Position numbers and translations under genes: made by a program
Origin: Pseudopyrenochaeta lycopersici
Taxonomy: Eukaryota > Ascomycota > Dothideomycetes > Pleosporales > Pseudopyrenochaetaceae
NCBI GenBank assembly: GCA_003313425.1
Contig: NHZP01000006.1
Location: forward strand, 186,001 to 250,000
Length of the DNA: 64,000 nucleotides
Reading direction: 5' to 3'
Notes under the pieces: model-generated
The model's database searches: none
Told to the model about the DNA's origin: nothing
The model's input: the letters and a program-made list of their open reading frames with translations, nothing else
Part shown: positions 11,150 to 23,090 of the stretch, one piece after another
Layout: each line of letters begins with the position of its first letter
Numbering within the stretch: position 1 is the stretch's first letter

Positions 11150-13130
11150 ATAAAGGGTCCTCTAGCTAGCAGCCTAAATTTTAAGCCTATTAGAAAGATA
11201 ACGCGTTAGCTAAAACACAGGCGGCTTATAATTAACTTAGGAAAAAGGCTTATTAACGCTAAGAGAAGAATAAGAATAAGGCTATAGAGGATTTAGAACT
11301 AGTTATCTTAGAAAACCCTATTATTAAAGACGTAGAGTACCCTAAATTTACGCTAATAAGCTCCTGTACTAACTTATTAACTAAGGAAGTTAACCTATAT
11401 TCCTTCTCTTATAATATAATACAGCGTGCTAAGAGAGCTTATTAGATATAGCTACGTAAGGAAGCTGCTAATCTAGGTCTCCCTAAGGACTTTAATAACT
11501 ATCTTCCTCTAAGTAGCCTTCTAGGTTTACTACTATCTGTAAGCTTAAGTCTACCTACTTCTATTTAGTAATTAGTACCTTTAGGCATCTAGCTTATAAA
11601 GAACTACCCTAGTAAGTTCTTAAGCCTTAAGCCTACATAACTTACACGCCTAATAATACTATTTAGGTATGCCCTATATACTCTTAATAAGGATAAGAAG
11701 TTATTAGAGATATACTACCTTAACGCTTCTACTCTAAAGCAGGAACTAACTAAATAATAACGCAGCTTTACTTAATAAAAAGATAAGCTAGTTAAAGAAT
11801 ATAATAAGCTTAGTAAGTAGTAGAATAAGCTTATTACTAACTATAAGACCTTAGAAGGTTCGTTATAAGAAATTAAGAACAAGCGTAACTCTGCGTTGCG
11901 CGACTGTCTGTTATCTAGCTCTCCTAAGGTTTTAGGCCTTACTAGACTTACTCTATTATAGCTAGCCCTAGGAGCTATAAATAAGCCTCTACTAGGAGGA
12001 ATAAGTACGCTTATATAAATCCTCTTATAAGGTAACGTAGCAGGCAGTATTCTTAATAAGTTTAGTTCCCCTTAGCGTGTTCTGCTCTTAACTAACCTTC
12101 CTCTTACTTATAAATACTAAATATCCCTAGGCGATATAGTAATACTAAGCCCTTATCTAACTAAGCTCTACTATAAGATTAAGAGGTTATATTAGTTCTT
12201 ATCTATAAAAAATAAGTAAATTTAAGTGCCTCTAGTATACTCTAGGGGTCCTAATCTTTATAAGTAGATTATAAAGATACTTAACTATTTTAAAAATAAT
12301 AGGTTAGACTAGCAATATAATAATATATAAGTATAATTTATCTTTTAAGCTACTAGTAGTTCTGCTTAAACCTTACTATAAGAGCCTAATAGGTTTTTAT
12401 ATTAATATAAGGACAACTTTAAGTATTTTTATATCTTTAACTCTATCTTTAGTAACTGTAACTACTACGTTATAGTAGAACAGTAATATAATACTTTAGT
12501 CTTCCTAGAACGTAGCTTACTAGAATACCCTACTATAGTTAAAGTATAGGCTCTGTTCTAGACAGAGTTTATCGCTATTACTACTTAGCTTAAATAGATT
12601 ACTATAACTTAAGCGTATAAGCTTTAGGCTAAGCTTCTAGGCTATCTCTAACAGAGCCTTAGTAGCGCGCCTGCTGTCTATACTGCTGCTAACTTCCAAT
12701 CTCTTTGTAATACAATTAATAATACATGTTAGAGCTACAACCTCTAGCAATTGCCTTAGTATCTCGCTAATTAAATAAAGGGGCGTAACGCGCTAGCTAG
12801 ACTAAGCCTAGCACCGCCTTATAAATTTATTCTAAGGACGGCGGCGGATAAGCCTATTAAGAAAGCTAGTGAGCCTGCTCTAGGCCTACGTCCGTTATTT
12901 AAAGACAATAGAATAGGTAACTACAAGCTAGCTGACAGTCCTAAGCCTTACAACGTAAACTCTAGCCGTAACTAGTATTAAGGAAATCTGCGCAGTAACC
13001 TAGCTACTAATTATTACGTGCACGTAAGCCTAGAGACTAGTAACTCTAACTATAAAGAAGCCTCTAATAGTAATAGTAATAAAGCTAAGGTTATTATTTA
13101 TTTAGGGGAAGAGTAACCCTAGATAAAAGT
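11150..13130 (+). pseudogene. Decayed gag of Gypsy A
   Basis: Approximate limits. This lies between the LTR leader (10446-11149) and the protease region. Read forward it gives hydrophilic, Lys/Glu-rich Gag-like text interrupted by many TAA and TAG codons. In a sample line (12001-12060) I counted 12 TpA against 2 CpA and no TpG, the expected RIP imbalance. No long ORF survives. Gag identity rests mainly on its position ahead of the protease and on its near-identity to the matching part of element B. Confidence 0.65.
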
Positions 13131-13189
13131 CCTTTATCTAGGGTTAATAATTAGTTTTAGGAAACTGCGCTAGCTACTACTTACTAGGG

Positions 13190-16048
13190 CGGCATACATA
13201 AGCCCGTGGCGCAGGCACTCCTGCGACGCACGCAGGCTGTCTAGAAAGATAAGCTGTGTCTAGACAGCCTAGACTAGTTTACTTTTATAAGTATAATTAG
13301 ATAATAAGAAAACGCCCCCTACGTCGCCTAGATATTAGCAGATAATAAGGCAGATATAAACTTTATCTTATAGCAGTTCCTCTAGCTTACCTAGGGGTTC
13401 TAACTAATTCCTCTTATTACGCCTATTATATATAAAGGATATAAAGGTGTTACTTTAGAATCTATTACTTATAGGGTTAAATTCTATATAAAAATTAATT
13501 CCTACTTTAAGTATACTTCTGCCTATATTCTTAACTAGTATAGGGCCTTTAACCTAGTATTAGGATTCTGCTAGAGGAAACTATACGCACTACGCTTTAA
13601 TTACTGTTAGAGTATAATTAAATTCCCTAACGTATACTACTAAATAGAATGCTAGTAACACTCGCATATACTATAAGTTATCTGCGAGCGAGCTACGCCT
13701 AACGCCTCTACACAGCCTAGTTCCTCTACAGATAGTAGGAATAAAGGTAAGACTAGCTAATAATAGGCAAATTTAGATACTGCAGCCTTAGTAAAGCTAG
13801 ACAATAAACACTAAGTACTATACTAGTAAACTAAACCTGCGGTAGGTATTAAGGTTATCTTACTAAGAGCTATTTAGGCGTTTACTAAATAAAAAAACTA
13901 CCCTCTATTTATAATAGTTTATTACTTACTACTAGGAGCGTTATAGAAAATCTATCGCGTAGTAGCATAAAAGGACTATAATAAGTTCTTTAACCCTCCT
14001 AAGGAAGTCTTATTAAAAGATATCCTACCTCTGTACCTACTTAAGGAATATACCTTAATTATTCCTATATTTAATAAAGCAGCCGCAGCTAAGCTCCTAG
14101 ATTACTTAGAACATAACTATAAGATTAAGCTTAAGCTAGGAGCTAAGGTGCCTAATTATTAAGTAAGACTATTTTCTAGTAAATAGTTTAAAGCTATTAA
14201 GTAATATATTTAGGAGATAGAGGCCTAGGATTTTATCTTCTAGGGACCCTCTACTATATAAAATAACTTACTTATTATTACTAAACTTAGTAGTAGTATC
14301 TAAGTCTATATAGATTATTAAGACCTTAATAAAGCCTCTGTTAAGGATTAATACCTAATTCCTTTCTTCTATAAGACTTTAGCTAAGCTTAATAAAGCTG
14401 TTATCTTTTCTAAATTTAATATTATACACGCTTTTTATTAAATTCGCATAAAGCCTAGTTTAGAGTAGCTTACTGCCTTCTCTACGCGTTAAAGCACTTA
14501 TTAATACCGCGTAATACCTATAGGCCTCTGTAATACTCTAGCTACGTTTTAAAGGGTAATTAACAGCGCTCTTTTTAAGTACCTTAATAAGTTTTATACT
14601 ACCTATCTAGATAATATCTTAGTTTTCTTAGAATTAGTAGAAGCTTATATAGAGTATATTAAAAAGGTGCTTACGCGCCTTAAGAAAAAAGGGTTCTATA
14701 TAGACCTGCGTAAATTAGAATTTTATACAGACTATATTAAGTTCTTAGGTATAATAATTATAAATAAGGGTATTAAAATTAACTTAGAGAAGATTAAGGC
14801 TGTATAGTAATAGGAAATACTAAAGACTACCTAAGATATACTTACTTTCCTTAGGTATACTAGCTTCTCCTAGCGCTTTATTAAAGGCTACTTAAAGATA
14901 GTATTACTACTTACACGCCTTATTAAGGCTACTATTATAGAAAAGAAAAGTAGCTATCTTAATAAACCTGCCTATAAGAAGGTTTATTATAAGCTAATTA
15001 TATAAGAGGAGGAGGAAGTAAAAGCTTTTAAGGCTCTTAAAGCAGTATTTCGTGTAAGCGTAGTATTAAAGTATTTTAATCCTGCTAAGTAAATCTATAT
15101 CTTTACTAATACGTTAGGATAGGTATTAGGTAAGGTTATAAAGTAATATAATAATAAGGAAGTTCTATAACCTATTACTTTCTTTTTAAAGAAACACTCC
15201 TTAGTAGAGTATAACTATAATATCTATAATTTTAAACTTATAGTAATTATATAGGTATTTAAGGAATAAGAGCCTAAACTTATAGGCTCTTCTTAACTAA
15301 TATAGGTAATAATAGACTATAAGAACCTAGAATAGTTTATAATAACTAAAAAACTTAGCTAATAGTAAGTATAGTAGTCTTTATTTCTTAGCTAGTTTAA
15401 CTTTAAGATTATCTATACCTCTAGGGAAACTAATAGTAAAGTAAACGCTTTAAGCTATTAACCTTAAGATACCCTAATAGACGCAGAAGACCCTTGTTAT
15501 AGTACACGGGCTGCTATTCTTAGACCCTAAGTACTCTCCCTAGGCATGTAACTAGCAGTTATAACAGCCTTACGCGCCTTAGCCCTTAGTTAACCTAAGT
15601 CCCTAGACTAAATATCCTAAGAATAAGCTAAGGTAGTGTAATTTTACTTTACCCGCGCTTATAGAACAAACTTTCCTACAGAATTTAATAATAATAATAA
15701 TAATCCTACGCCTATTAATAGTATAATAGATCCTTCGCTGCCCTGTTATAAGGATAACTATTAGTTAACAGAAGAAATCCTAAACGCTGCGTACGCTAAT
15801 AACGCTATAGCTAAAAAGGCCTTTAAAGCTATTAATATAGAAACTACTAAATTACTATTATAGTTTTATAAGAATAGCTACTACTTCTCTGCTGCAGACC
15901 TGTTAAGCACAGGTAAAGGAGCTTCCTAACACCTATAGATAGACAAGACTAGGCTTTACGTGTCTCCTAACCTATAGTTGCGCTAACGTATTATAGAGTT
16001 ATATTATAACTATTAAATTACTAGTTATAAGGGCCCTCGCAACACGTT
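13190..16048 (+). pseudogene. Decayed pol of Gypsy A, first part (protease, RT, RNase H, start of integrase)
   Basis: The conceptual translation is full of TAA/TAG stops but keeps recognisable landmarks. Near 13330-13390 there is a protease-like ADINFI segment. Reverse transcriptase spans about 14130-14900, with the catalytic box at 14604-14615 reading YLDN instead of YLDD and a downstream FLGI segment. RNase H spans about 15040-15480, and the beginning of integrase follows to 16048, where element D is inserted. The order protease-RT-RNase H-integrase marks Ty3/Gypsy. The frame resumes at 23091. It is not functional: stops occur throughout and an Asp of the active site is lost. Confidence 0.82.
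16044..16048. repeat. Target-site duplication of nested element D, left copy
   Basis: ACGTT stands immediately before the left LTR of element D and recurs at 23086-23090 immediately after the right LTR. Confidence 0.93.
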
Positions 16049-16437
16049 TGTGAAGAATCTTGAAAGCTATCGGTGAGGATAACCAATAAGATTGCAAGGT
16101 TGGTTCTCCGGGATAGAGTGAGGGACTAGATGGAAGGGGGTTTAATACTAAGACAGTAAGAGGGCGCTTCTGTAAAGAGTACTAAGGGTTAAGAACAATT
16201 GGTATTGCTATCACTATACTGTAGAGTATAATATTGAGTTGAACACACTGGGCCATAAGGGTCCATTGTGGTGATCTATATACATAGAGGTTATGCATGT
16301 TGCTCAGTGTGCTCGGTGTGCTCAGTGTCACTGATCAGACTGATCAACTGAGCACATCACGTGACCTCGGTTGTTGTCCAATGCTTTGTGAGGTCCAGTT
16401 GGGGCCACTAGGACAGGGGCCTGGCAGGATCGTAACA
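16049..16437 (-). repeat. 3' LTR of element D
   Basis: A 389-bp LTR beginning TGTGAAGAATC and ending GATCGTAACA as read on the plus strand. It is the 3' LTR, because gag and pol are on the minus strand. It contains a local repeat of GCTCAGTGTGCTCGGTG type and a CACGTGAC motif. Confidence 0.93.
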
Positions 16438-16455
16438 CCATCCCCCTCCTGCCCT
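16438..16455 (-). other. Polypurine tract of element D
   Basis: On the minus strand the bases next to the 3' LTR read GGCAGGAGGGGGATGG, a typical primer for second-strand synthesis. It fixes the orientation of the element. Confidence 0.85.
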
Positions 16456-16522
16456 AGCGCTGTCCTCAGTGCTTATCATATGACGCGAGCGTTTCCCACT
16501 TCTTGCCGCAACATGTCTCGCC

Positions 16523-17104
16523 ATGCCTAAACACCTACAGGTGTCTAGCACCATTCGTCGCCAACGTCTCTGTGATTTTATTGACTCCTTTAGGGAAGCT
16601 ATGGTTTAAAAGTGCGCGACGTGCGCGAAGTATAACCAGGTGTGTAAGGTTCATGTTTATTCCGGGAAATGTAGCGAGTGTCTGCGTCAAGGGCAACGTT
16701 ACAACGTGCGAGTTACTAAGTCTGAATTTAAACAATTAGTGGATTAGAAGACGAAGCTTCAGGAGCAGATTAAAGAATCTAGGAATACATAAGAGGTTAC
16801 AATAAAGGCGCATAAAAAAGCTCTAGAGGAGCTGCGCGTTGCTCAGGCTCGCAAAGAGCAGTTACGATAATAAATAGATTTAATTAATCAGCGCGCAGAG
16901 GAAGTAATAGCCGTAGAGGAACAAGACATCAAGGAATAAGAAGCGGCGGAGGCCTTGTTGCCTGAAAACGCTTCCGATGCCCTTAGGTTTAGTTTATCGC
17001 CTAGTACTTAGGGTGCGTTTAAAGGTTTCCCTCTTAAGTATTAGGAGGTCCTAGTTAGCAATAGGCCACCAGTAGCGGGTCCGTCGGTTTCCTCTAGCTC
17101 TTAA
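16523..17104 (+). pseudogene. Extra ORF of element D, convergent with pol (Cys-rich / coiled-coil-like)
   Basis: From ATG 16523 a single plus-strand frame of about 194 codons can be followed to TAA 17102-17104, between the pol 3' end and the 3' LTR but on the opposite strand from gag-pol. It has an N-terminal part with clustered cysteines (KCATCAKYNQVCK, then SGKCSEC), then a Glu/Lys/Gln-rich segment likely to form a helix or coiled coil. In-frame stops are all TAA or TAG, so each can come from CAA, CAG or TGG by a single transition; no TGA occurs. The run of sense text between stops points to a real ancestral gene. I recall similar hypothetical proteins in Pleosporales genomes but cannot check. 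The cysteine spacing recalls a small zinc-binding domain; function is unknown. Confidence 0.72.
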
Positions 17105-17109
17105 CGTTT

Positions 17110-20100
17110 CTTAAGGTTTGTTTACTTCTTCTTTTTCCTTTCCTCCCTCTCCTAGTATTCTCTAATTTTTTCTTAACAGTTTCTTAGATTCTCTAGTAGT
17201 TCCTACGTACTCTCTACGCTTAGGTACCCTTTCTATTTAACTAGGTAGCTGAAGCTTAGTTCTAGGTTGTTAACTCTTCTATTTTGTTAGTATCCCCAGA
17301 TTTTCTCGACTTCAAACTTATTTTCCTCTTCTAGTTTGTACTAGAATGTCTTCTGTAGTAGTATAGCAGGGTTAGCTGGTTCCAACTTAGAGATATAGAA
17401 GCGTAGGTAGATCTTCGCATCTAATAGTAGCTTAAGTGTATAGTTCACTAGTCTATTCTGTTCTTTAACTAAAAATAGTCCAACTTTAACGTGATCGAGT
17501 CCCTTGCTTAGTCGCTTGTTGCGTAGATTTTTTATAAGTAAGTATGCTTTATCCCCCTTCTTTAGCTGAGGTGCTATTTTTCTTTTCTTATTTTAGTAAG
17601 AAATACTATTACGTTGTGCTTTCTTAAGGTTCTCTCAGAGTTATTTGTATACTTTTTTTATTTCTTTAGCTATTTTTATAGCTGCTTTAGTTTTTCTACT
17701 AGGATATAACTTTATAAAGAGATTAGGGTGTCTCCTATAGTTAGCAAAGAACAGTGTCTTTCTAGTTAATTCCGACAATTTGTTATTATAGGCCAGTTAT
17801 ACTATTAGTAACAGTGAAACCTAATTATTCTGTTGTTAATTACTGTAAATTCTTAGGTAGGTTTTTATTATTCTGTTTATTCTTTCTGTTTGTCTGTCCG
17901 TTTATAGGTGATAGGCTGTTAACAACTTTCTCTTTATTCCTATCGCGGCCATTAATGTGGACTAGAAGTTGGATGTAAAGAGCTTATCTCTGTTACTTAT
18001 AATAGACTTAGGTATACCGTGATATTATATCAGTCTGTCTAAGACAATAAACGCTAGTTATTCTGTGTTGTAATCGTTTCTAAATAGTATTATTTCTGCT
18101 GCTTTTATAAACCTGCAGACTATGTTAAAGATAGTATTATACTTAATTCCTGTCGCGGGATCTTTAGACAGTAGTAACCCTGTTACAAAATCTATAGAAA
18201 TGTCTGCCTAAGGCTCGTCGGGTAGCTCCATAGCTTGCATTTCTCTGTAAGGTGCGTGGGTACTATGTTTGTTTTTTTAATAGTCTGCGCATTTTTTAAT
18301 GAACTGTTCGACCTTAACCTTCATGTTTTTGAAGCTGTAGTGTCGCTGTATCAGTTCTATCGTTCTCTTGGTTCCTAGGTGACTATGTACTGGGTCATCG
18401 TGGTGTTGTCAGATAATTACCTCTTATAATTCTTTAGGTACTTCAGACGTAATTATTATAGTGTTGTTTAATAACTTATTAGGTCCTAGGCTTCTATCCT
18501 GGTTTACTTAAAGGATAGCATCGCTGACTATTACTTTTATTCCTGCGATGTCTGATCTGCGGCTGAGAGCATCAGCTCTGCCGTTGTCCTTTCCTGGCGT
18601 ATATGTAATCTTAAACTTATATTATCCTAACATTTTAGCCTATCTAACCTGTCTTTAGTTCAAGGTCTTAGTAGTAGTAAAGTTAACTAAGTTCTTATAA
18701 TCCATAAATATCGTAAGATCTGAGCAGCTCTCTGCATAGATCCGCTAGTAGTTGAGGGCGTCGACGACGGCCATGAGCTCCTTGTCGTGCACGTCGTAGC
18801 GTTCCTCAGGGTCTGTGAATTTCCTGGAGTAGTAGGCAATTAGGTGCTATTTCCTATTGCGTTCTTATTTCGCTGTTGCACCTAGTGTAAGGTCTAAGGC
18901 ATCTGTTTTAAGCTGTAAGGGTTCTCTTATTTAGAATACAATTAACACTAGTAGTATAATGCAGGCTTCCTTAAGCATCTAGAATGCTTTTCTTTATTCG
19001 TTTCCCTATTCCTATTTTATATCTTTTCTTGTAAGTTTAGTAAGTAGGATAGATTTCTTAGAGAAGTCCTTAATAAACTGTTAGTTAAAGTTAACAAATC
19101 CTATAAATAACTGTATGTCTTTAACTATTTTAGGTTCGGGCCATTCTTTCACTACTCTTATTTTTTCTTCGCTCATCTTTACTCCGTGTGCACCTACTGT
19201 ACATCCTAGGAATTTAGCCTCTTCCTTATAGAACTCGCATTTCTTAGGTTTAAGCAGCAAACTAAATCTTCCTAAGTAGGCAAGAACTATTTTAACGTGC
19301 TTAATGTGTTCCTGTAGGTTATTAGAGTACACGAGGATATCATTAAGGTATGCGATAACGAATACATCTAGGTATTCCCTCAACACGTTGTTAATAAGTG
19401 CCTAGCATGTCGCTGGTGCATTAGTAAGACCAAAAGGTATTACTGTATACTCGTAGTAGCTGTAGCGTGTTCTAAACGCGGTCTTCTATTCTTTACCTTC
19501 CTTTATGCGAATAAGGTTATACGCTCCTCTTAAGTCTAATACTGTAAAGACTTTCGCAAAGGCTAGTTAATCCCGTAATTCTACTATATTTAGTAAAGAG
19601 TATTAATTCTTTATTATAATGTCGTTAAGCTTTTAATAGTCAACGCACAATCTTAGCTTCCTATTTTTCTTTAGTACGAATAGTATAGGGTATCCTACTA
19701 GTAACTGTGATTCCCTAATAAATCCTTTTTTTAAGTTTGTCTTAATGTATTCGCGCAGGGTCTCAAGTTCCTTTTCTGATAAACCGTAAATTGGGCTGAA
19801 AGTCAGTTGCTTTCCTTCCTGTAGGATAATCTCATGATCCCAGGGTTGATGCTTAGGCAATGCTTTTGTGGTTGTCTCTTCCCGAAAGAGTAACTCGTAT
19901 TCTTTATACTCGTTGGGGATTACTGGAGTTGCGCTTTGCTCCTTAACTCTAGCTTGTTAGTCCAAGGGCCTCCTATTAGTACCTGCTGAGTCGGACCCTC
20001 GTGTCTTAAGGCCGTCCTTGTTCAAAGTAAGGATCCCGATCGTTATCTTCTCATCTACCCAGGCACTCGGCCGCAGCGTAGGCTTGCTCGTAGTTGCGTC

Positions 20101-20520
20101 CGTTCCACAGCATTTAAACAAGAACTTTTTCCTTTTCTAATCTATATCTGGACTATGTTCTCTTAACCATAGGAGTCCTAGTATCACATTATGCTGTGAT
20201 AGTCCGAAGACGTCTAGGTCGATCGTTTCCCTATGGTTCTAGATAATGAGTTGCACGCTCCGTACCTCGTGTGTGATTACGGACTCTGATAGCATTGGTT
20301 GTCTATCAGCGACTGTTAATGGATATGGTACTAATTTCAACAATGGAACAAGGCCAGCTTATTCTATCGCTCGCGCAGAAATATAGCTCCGTTATGCTCC
20401 GGAATCCACTAGTGCCTTCATCCAGCTTCCGTTAAGCTTAATATTTAGCTTAAGGAGTCCTTGTGTGCCTGTTGCGTATAGGGTTCGCGGTTCTTACCTA
20501 TCAGTGGGCGTGACCCTAAA
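17110..20520 (-). pseudogene. Decayed pol of element D, with C-terminal chromodomain
   Basis: Approximate limits. Read on the minus strand: an aspartic protease DSGA near 20400; an RT start with FVLKKNRKLRLCVDY near 19640; the RT active site at 19339-19350, reading YLND for YLDD; the FLGC segment; RNase H; an integrase zinc-binding region with paired His near 18390 and one of its Cys replaced by Tyr; and the integrase core. A chromodomain lies around 17170-17320 (FEVEKI ... YLVK-KGY). The chromodomain places it among chromoviruses, which target heterochromatin. Stops interrupt all domains, and nearly all are explained by TpG-to-TpA or CpA-to-TpA changes. Confidence 0.85.
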
Positions 20521-22679
20521 AAAGGCTCCTCCTGATACCCGTTTAGTGTCTTAATGTCTTTATGCCTGAGGTAATCTAAGTTGAGGCACGTTTGCTATTG
20601 TCGCTGATTGCATTCTCTATTAAAGACTAGCTGCATCGCTATAGTAGCTGCAGGGTCGTTATTTCCTAGGAAGTAGAGGACAGTCCTCTTATCCTATAGG
20701 TGGTTGTCGCATTTGACTTTAAGACAATCATACCATTGGTATTTGCATTAGTAAAACAAGTGAGGGAAGTATCCCTGTTCCGTTTTACTTAAATAATGGA
20801 TCGCGCACAGGTCCGTGGTACAAAAGGACTAGTAGACAACACCGTGTCGCTTATTGCGTGGATCCATCAAGTAGTCTGGTACTAGTTTCTGTAGTCCTTT
20901 GCGCATGGTATGTAGGGTCTGAGCTGCCTCAGCGTACTCACACATTTCTCAGGCTTCTTCTTCTGTAAGATGCCAGAGAGGGTCGACATTCTCTTTATTA
21001 TTCTCCTAATGCATTTGTTATTCAAGCTGCGTATAAATGTCTTACTTTTTACCGTCTGTAAGCACGATTTCGCCGTAGGAGTTAACTCAAAGATACCCTT
21101 ATTATACAGGGTTCTCGGTGTTTAGTATATAGAAAGCGTCTTCCCGTGTTAGTAGTGGCTTTATTTGGCGTCGTGGTACGTATTTAGGGGTCTTAACTAC
21201 CAGGGGTTCTGGTGCCTATGTTTGTCTAGCTCGTCGAAGTTTCTGTAGTGCGTCCCTAACGCTTGCGGGTTGCCATACTTCTTTAGCTTTTTCCGCCTAT
21301 TCCTGTGTTGCCTTTGTATAGTATTCAGGGTAACAGTAGTGTTCCCGCAACATGTCTTACATCGCTTGTTCAGCCGGAATAATCGTACTTATTCCTTGTT
21401 TTATGGCTGCTTCCCATTCTTCTAGGGTTAACGCGTTGATGTATTATGCTTCGTACATGTGTTGCGCGTGTAGTTAGCGGTTGAGTTCTGCAATATCTTT
21501 TTCTGCCTCTATAGGCGTCGATAGCCTTAGGGTTCCTGGTTAATATCGTTTCTAGAAGTTTTCCTTTTTCTGTTCCTTAGTTAAGAGTACTATAGTATCG
21601 TTAAGGTCTTCCTTAGTATCTTCGTAGACTAGAGACAGGGAGCCGTTACTCTCTTCTTCCTCATTACTATACCAGGTTCCTGGAATCCCTTTCTTAGTAG
21701 GTTCTGGGAGAGGTAGCTGCAGCGTCTCTGCGTCTTAAGCCTCTTCCTCTCAGGTTACGACAACTTCCTATGTTTCGTCGTCGCTGTTTTCTTCTTTTAC
21801 TACCATCATATTAATCTAGGGGGTCACCTTATTCTTACTCCTGCAGTCTTTAGCTATATAGCCTTTCTTGTTACAGTTAAAGCAGGTTATTTCTTTTTTC
21901 TTCCCGCCCTTACCCAATTTCTCCTTATTAAGATTATCTAGATGCATTACCTCAGGACCCCCTGACAGGTACTGTCCGGGCACTCCCCGTGGTTAATACT
22001 AATGTCGTAGGCGACTGTTATTTGGCTTATTGCGATAATCTTTCCGGGGTTTCTTGTCTTCCTTTATTTATCCCAGTAGTTATCTTCTAAGTCGCACACG
22101 GAGCTTATAGAGCTCTACATCTAGTTAGATAGTTTTGTTGATCAAGTCGTCTAGTGTTACTATGCCCATGCCGGAGCGCATTAGTTCGGTTTGGACGTCT
22201 GCTTTTAGGCCTTGTTTGTACATGGTTTTCAAGGTGTCATCGTTCTAGTTAGTTTGTCTGGCGTAACCTAAAAACTTGTTGGCGTAATCAGCTGCAGACC
22301 GGGTTTATCGCATGTTCTGGATTTTACGTTCCACAATAGTAGTCTCGTTCGGCAGTCCAAACGCTTGTCGCATGCGTATCTTAAATTCTCCCGTATCCTC
22401 GAACATTTTGATTAGTTCCTCCAGTTTAGTCCCTTCGGCCAGGTACTTAACTAGGTGGGGCTTCACCCATTTGGCAGCTTCGCCCCTCATGTAGCTCGTC
22501 ATAAGTACCGCTTGGTCGTCGTCGTCTATGGTGGTCGCATTAAACTTGAAGAACAGGTCAAACTGGAGTAACCAGTCTTCGAGCTTGAATCGATCTCCAT
22601 AGAAGAGGTCTGGTTTGGCGACAGCGTTGCCTGGCCTGGTAGCATAATAGTGGGTGGTTTCCATCTCAGTGTCACTCAT
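20521..22679 (-). pseudogene. Decayed gag of element D
   Basis: ATG at 22679 starts a 125-codon open stretch (MSDTEMETTHYYATRPG...) ending at a stop near 22305. It includes a Gag capsid-like segment (WLLQFDLFFKF, YMRGEAAKWV). Gag then continues in the same strand, interrupted by stops. A zinc knuckle lies at 21843-21884 with CFNC and KDC in place, but its His codon now reads Tyr (TAT), a change expected from CAT by CpA-to-TpA. The ATG is only 18 bp inside the 5' LTR edge, leaving a very short leader. Confidence 0.8.
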
Positions 22680-22696
22680 CTTGAGGGTGTTCAAAG

Positions 22697-23085
22697 TGTG
22701 AAGAATCTTAAAAGCTATCAGTGAGGATAACTAATAAGATTACAAGGTTAGTTCTCCGGGATAGAGTAAGGGACTAGATAGAAGGGGGTTTAATACTAAG
22801 ACAGTAAGAGGGCGCTTCTGTAAAGAGTACTAAGGGTTAAGAACAATCAGTATTACTATCACTATACTGTAGAGTATAATATTGAGTTAAACACACTAGG
22901 CCATAAGGGTCCATTGTGGTGATCTATATACATAGAGGTTATGCATGTTGCTCAGTGTGCTCGGTGTGCTCAGTGTCACTGATCAGACTGATCAACTGAG
23001 CACATCACGTGACCTCGGTTGTTGTCCAATGCTTTGTGAGGTCCAGTTGGGGCCACTGGGACAGGGGCCTGGCAGGATCGTAACA
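22697..23085 (-). repeat. 5' LTR of element D
   Basis: A 389-bp partner of 16049-16437, equal in length, ending TCGTAACA and followed by the duplication ACGTT. It carries more TpA than its partner, so the two LTRs have been mutated unequally. Confidence 0.93.
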
Positions 23086-23090
23086 ACGTT

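Larger units (their letters stand above)
16049..23085 (-). mobile_element. Nested Ty3/Gypsy chromodomain element D (7037 bp)
   Basis: Two 389-bp LTRs (16049-16437 and 22697-23085) bound a 6259-bp interior and are flanked by the perfect 5-bp duplication ACGTT. The element sits inside the integrase region of Gypsy A. Coding runs on the minus strand: gag, protease, RT, RNase H, integrase, chromodomain. A purine-rich tract adjoins the 3' LTR. It is much less decayed than Gypsy A: several frames of 70-130 codons survive (22305-22694, 19633-19860, 19081-19386). The two LTRs differ at roughly a dozen positions, most of them TpG-to-TpA changes in the 22697-23085 copy. It is therefore the younger, nested insertion, and it too has been hit by RIP. 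Confidence 0.95.
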
